Assembly (NCBI GenBank): GCA_947647645.1
Contig: CANSLE010000117.1
Span: 1 to 7,390, forward strand
Direction: 5' to 3'
Length of the DNA: 7,390 nucleotides
Source: an uncultured Microbacterium sp.
GTDB taxonomy: Bacteria; Actinomycetota; Actinomycetes; Actinomycetales; Microbacteriaceae
Each line of letters begins with the position of its first letter. The stretch's first letter is position 1. The notes beneath the pieces were generated by a model, which searched no databases, was not told where the DNA came from, and saw only the letters and a program-made list of their open reading frames with translations. The translations under genes were made by a program, and so were the position numbers. This document shows, in pieces, positions 5,881 to 7,390 of the stretch.

Positions 5881-6722
5881 GCAGCCTGTCCGTGGACTCC
5901 CCCCTCCGCAGCCGCGGGCGCTGGTTGGCGAACATCATCCTCGTGGTGCTGGCCATCGTGTTCGTCGTGCCGATCGCCTGGATCGTCCTGTCGTCGATCA
6001 ACCCGGCCGCCACCGTGTCGATGTCGGTGCCCGACGGCGTGACCTTCGACAACTTCGCCCAGGTGCTGACGTTCAACCAGTCGTTCCTGCCGCTGTGGAA
6101 CTCGGCGGTCATCTCGTTCGGCACCGCGGCGCTCACGGTCATCGTCGGGATCCTCGCCGCCTACCCCCTGTCGCGTTTCACCATGCGCTTCCAGCGCGGC
6201 TTCCTCTACAGCGTGCTGTTCGGTTCGTGCCTGCCGATCACCGCGCTGATGGTGCCGGTGTACGCCATGTTCGTCCAGCTGAAACTGCTCGACTCGCTGC
6301 TCGGCGTGGTGCTGTTCATGGCGGCGACATCGCTGCCGATGGCGATCTGGATGCTGAAGAACTTCATGGACTCGGTGCCGGTCTCACTGGAAGAGGCCGC
6401 CTGGGTCGACGGCGCCTCGCCGATGCGGGCGTTGGCGCGCATCGTGCTCCCCCTCATGCGCCCCGGCATCGGAGTGGTCTTCATCTTCGTGTTCACGCAG
6501 GCATGGGGGAACTTCTTCGTCCCCTTCGTGCTGCTGTTCAGCGCGGAGAAGATGCCGGCATCCGTCGCGATCTTCCAGTTCTTCGGCAACCACGGCGCCG
6601 TCGCCTACGGCCAGCTGGCCGCCTTCGCGATGGTCTACTCCGTCCCGATCCTCGTGCTCTACCTGCTGATGCAGCGTCTGACCGGCAGCTCGTTCGCCCT
6701 CGCCGGCGGCGTCAAGGGCTGA
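5877..6722 (+). CDS. ABC transporter permease, MalG-type (CUT1), second subunit
   Basis: A 281-residue inner-membrane protein with six predicted membrane segments (roughly 17-40, 77-98, 110-132, 138-160, 197-220 and 246-266). The cytoplasmic EAA loop at about 170-196 contains EEAAWVDG (172-179) and the closing LP (191-192), which together match the family motif well. The C-terminus ends in LAGGVKG, a form common to MalG-type subunits. Its ATG overlaps the TGA of the preceding permease gene (ATGA at 5877-5880), showing tight translational coupling and roughly equal production of the two channel halves. No ATP-binding subunit gene follows; as in many actinobacterial sugar importers, a shared MsiK/MalK-type ATPase encoded elsewhere probably powers it. 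Confidence 0.95.
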   Translation: MSSLSVDSPLRSRGRWLANIILVVLAIVFVVPIAWIVLSSINPAATVSMSVPDGVTFDNFAQVLTFNQSFLPLWNSAVISFGTAALTVIVGILAAYPLSRFTMRFQRGFLYSVLFGSCLPITALMVPVYAMFVQLKLLDSLLGVVLFMAATSLPMAIWMLKNFMDSVPVSLEEAAWVDGASPMRALARIVLPLMRPGIGVVFIFVFTQAWGNFFVPFVLLFSAEKMPASVAIFQFFGNHGAVAYGQLAAFAMVYSVPILVLYLLMQRLTGSSFALAGGVKG

Positions 6723-6762
6723 CACCCCCTCTCCACACCCCACGTCCGGAAAGGACCTCCCC

Positions 6763-7390
6763 ATGCACGACCGCAGCGCTCTCGCCGAGCTGCGCATCGA
6801 CCGCTTCCTCCGCGAGCGGCTGACCGCCCACATCCACCGCGCCACGGTGCCGCTCCAGGTCGAGTGGTGGGAGGCTCCGGGCGAGCCGGTGACGTTCGCC
6901 GAGGCGTCGTCCGCCGCGTTCACCCCGTTCGGGGTCGGGCGGGAGTGGGGGCGCCCCTGGGGCACGACATGGCTGCGCGTGCGCGGCGAGGTGCCGGCGT
7001 CGTGGCGGGATGCCGCGGGCGCGCTGCCCGCCGGCACACGCGCGGAGCTGGTGGTCGACCTGGGGTTCACCAGCGGTCAGGTCGGCTTCCAGAGCGAGGC
7101 GATGGTCTGGAGCACCGACGGACGGCCGCTGCGCGGCATCGCCCCGTTCAACAACGCCGTGACCGAGGCGATCGACGCCGACGGACGGATCGACGTGTTC
7201 ATCGAGGCGGCATCCAACCCCGACGTCGGCAGCCTGTTCACGTTCGAGCCCACGCCGCTGGGCGATCCGGCGACCGCCGGCACGGCACACCTCTACCGGC
7301 TGCGGCAGGTGGACGTGGCGCTACGCGATCTCGAGGTGGCGGCCCTGCGCGCCGACACGATCGCGCTGCGCGGGCTCGCCGCGCAGATGG
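6763..7390 (+). CDS. Alpha-mannosidase, GH38 family, N-terminal part (runs off the right edge)
   Basis: The first 209 residues are present. They match the N-terminal region of bacterial GH38 alpha-mannosidases, which comes before the catalytic domain: GREWGRPWGTTW (59-70), a DLGF stretch (99-102) followed by a GFQSEAM-like segment (108-114), EAASNPD (148-154), and PTPLGDPATAG with LYRL (163-180). Full enzymes are about 1000 residues, so the catalytic residues and metal site lie outside the window. There is no signal peptide, so it should act in the cytoplasm, releasing mannose from alpha-mannosides brought in by the transporter. The start has AAGGA (6751-6755) 7 nt upstream and follows the permease stop by 40 nt, consistent with the same operon. 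This gene is the main clue to the transporter substrate. The family assignment rests on remembered motifs but is quite distinctive. Confidence 0.85.
   Translation, partial: MHDRSALAELRIDRFLRERLTAHIHRATVPLQVEWWEAPGEPVTFAEASSAAFTPFGVGREWGRPWGTTWLRVRGEVPASWRDAAGALPAGTRAELVVDLGFTSGQVGFQSEAMVWSTDGRPLRGIAPFNNAVTEAIDADGRIDVFIEAASNPDVGSLFTFEPTPLGDPATAGTAHLYRLRQVDVALRDLEVAALRADTIALRGLAAQM

Noticed and set aside
6744..6756. Small hairpin GTCC-GGAAA-GGAC overlapping the ribosome site of the mannosidase gene
   Set aside because: Only 4 bp of stem with no extension; expected by chance and too weak to claim control.
1..7390. CRISPR arrays, tRNA/rRNA genes, insertion sequences, phage or defence genes
   Set aside because: No repeat-spacer pattern, cloverleaf-like segment, transposase motif or terminal repeats were seen; almost all of the sequence is accounted for by metabolic genes.

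Overview
The window looks like a chromosomal segment of a high-GC actinobacterium, most likely Microbacteriaceae (Microbacterium-like). This rests on very GC-rich third codon positions, tightly packed genes, an actinobacterial-style CUT1 sugar operon without its own ATPase, and protein sequences that read like that group. The genus is an inference from pattern recognition; no database search was possible.

Left part (1-2063). The 3' end of a rightward gene, possibly a MarR-type regulator, runs tail to tail into a leftward two-gene operon with a 14-bp overlap. In transcription order the operon encodes an acyl-CoA dehydrogenase resembling isobutyryl-CoA dehydrogenase and an enoyl-CoA hydratase with both catalytic glutamates. 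Together they would carry out two consecutive steps of branched-chain (valine) or short-chain acyl-CoA breakdown. Their upstream region holds a perfect 22-bp palindrome that overlaps a candidate promoter, so a dimeric repressor (TetR-like by its shape) probably controls them.

Right part (2243-7390). All genes point right and form a sugar-uptake locus: a ROK-family repressor; then, behind an AT-rich promoter/operator, a lipoprotein sugar-binding protein, two MalF/MalG-type permeases, and the beginning of a GH38 alpha-mannosidase that runs off the right edge. The likely substrate is therefore an alpha-mannoside or manno-oligosaccharide. It would be captured outside the cell, imported by the ABC transporter using an ATPase encoded elsewhere, and hydrolysed in the cytoplasm, with the ROK protein sensing the sugar.

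The gene content is ordinary accessory metabolism; I see no novel defence, mobile or RNA system. The signals most worth a second look are non-coding: the 22-bp palindrome, the inverted repeat on the sugar promoter, a perfect 14-bp GC hairpin just inside the first permease gene, and a recurrent heptamer GGCATCC/GGATGCC found 11 times in the window.
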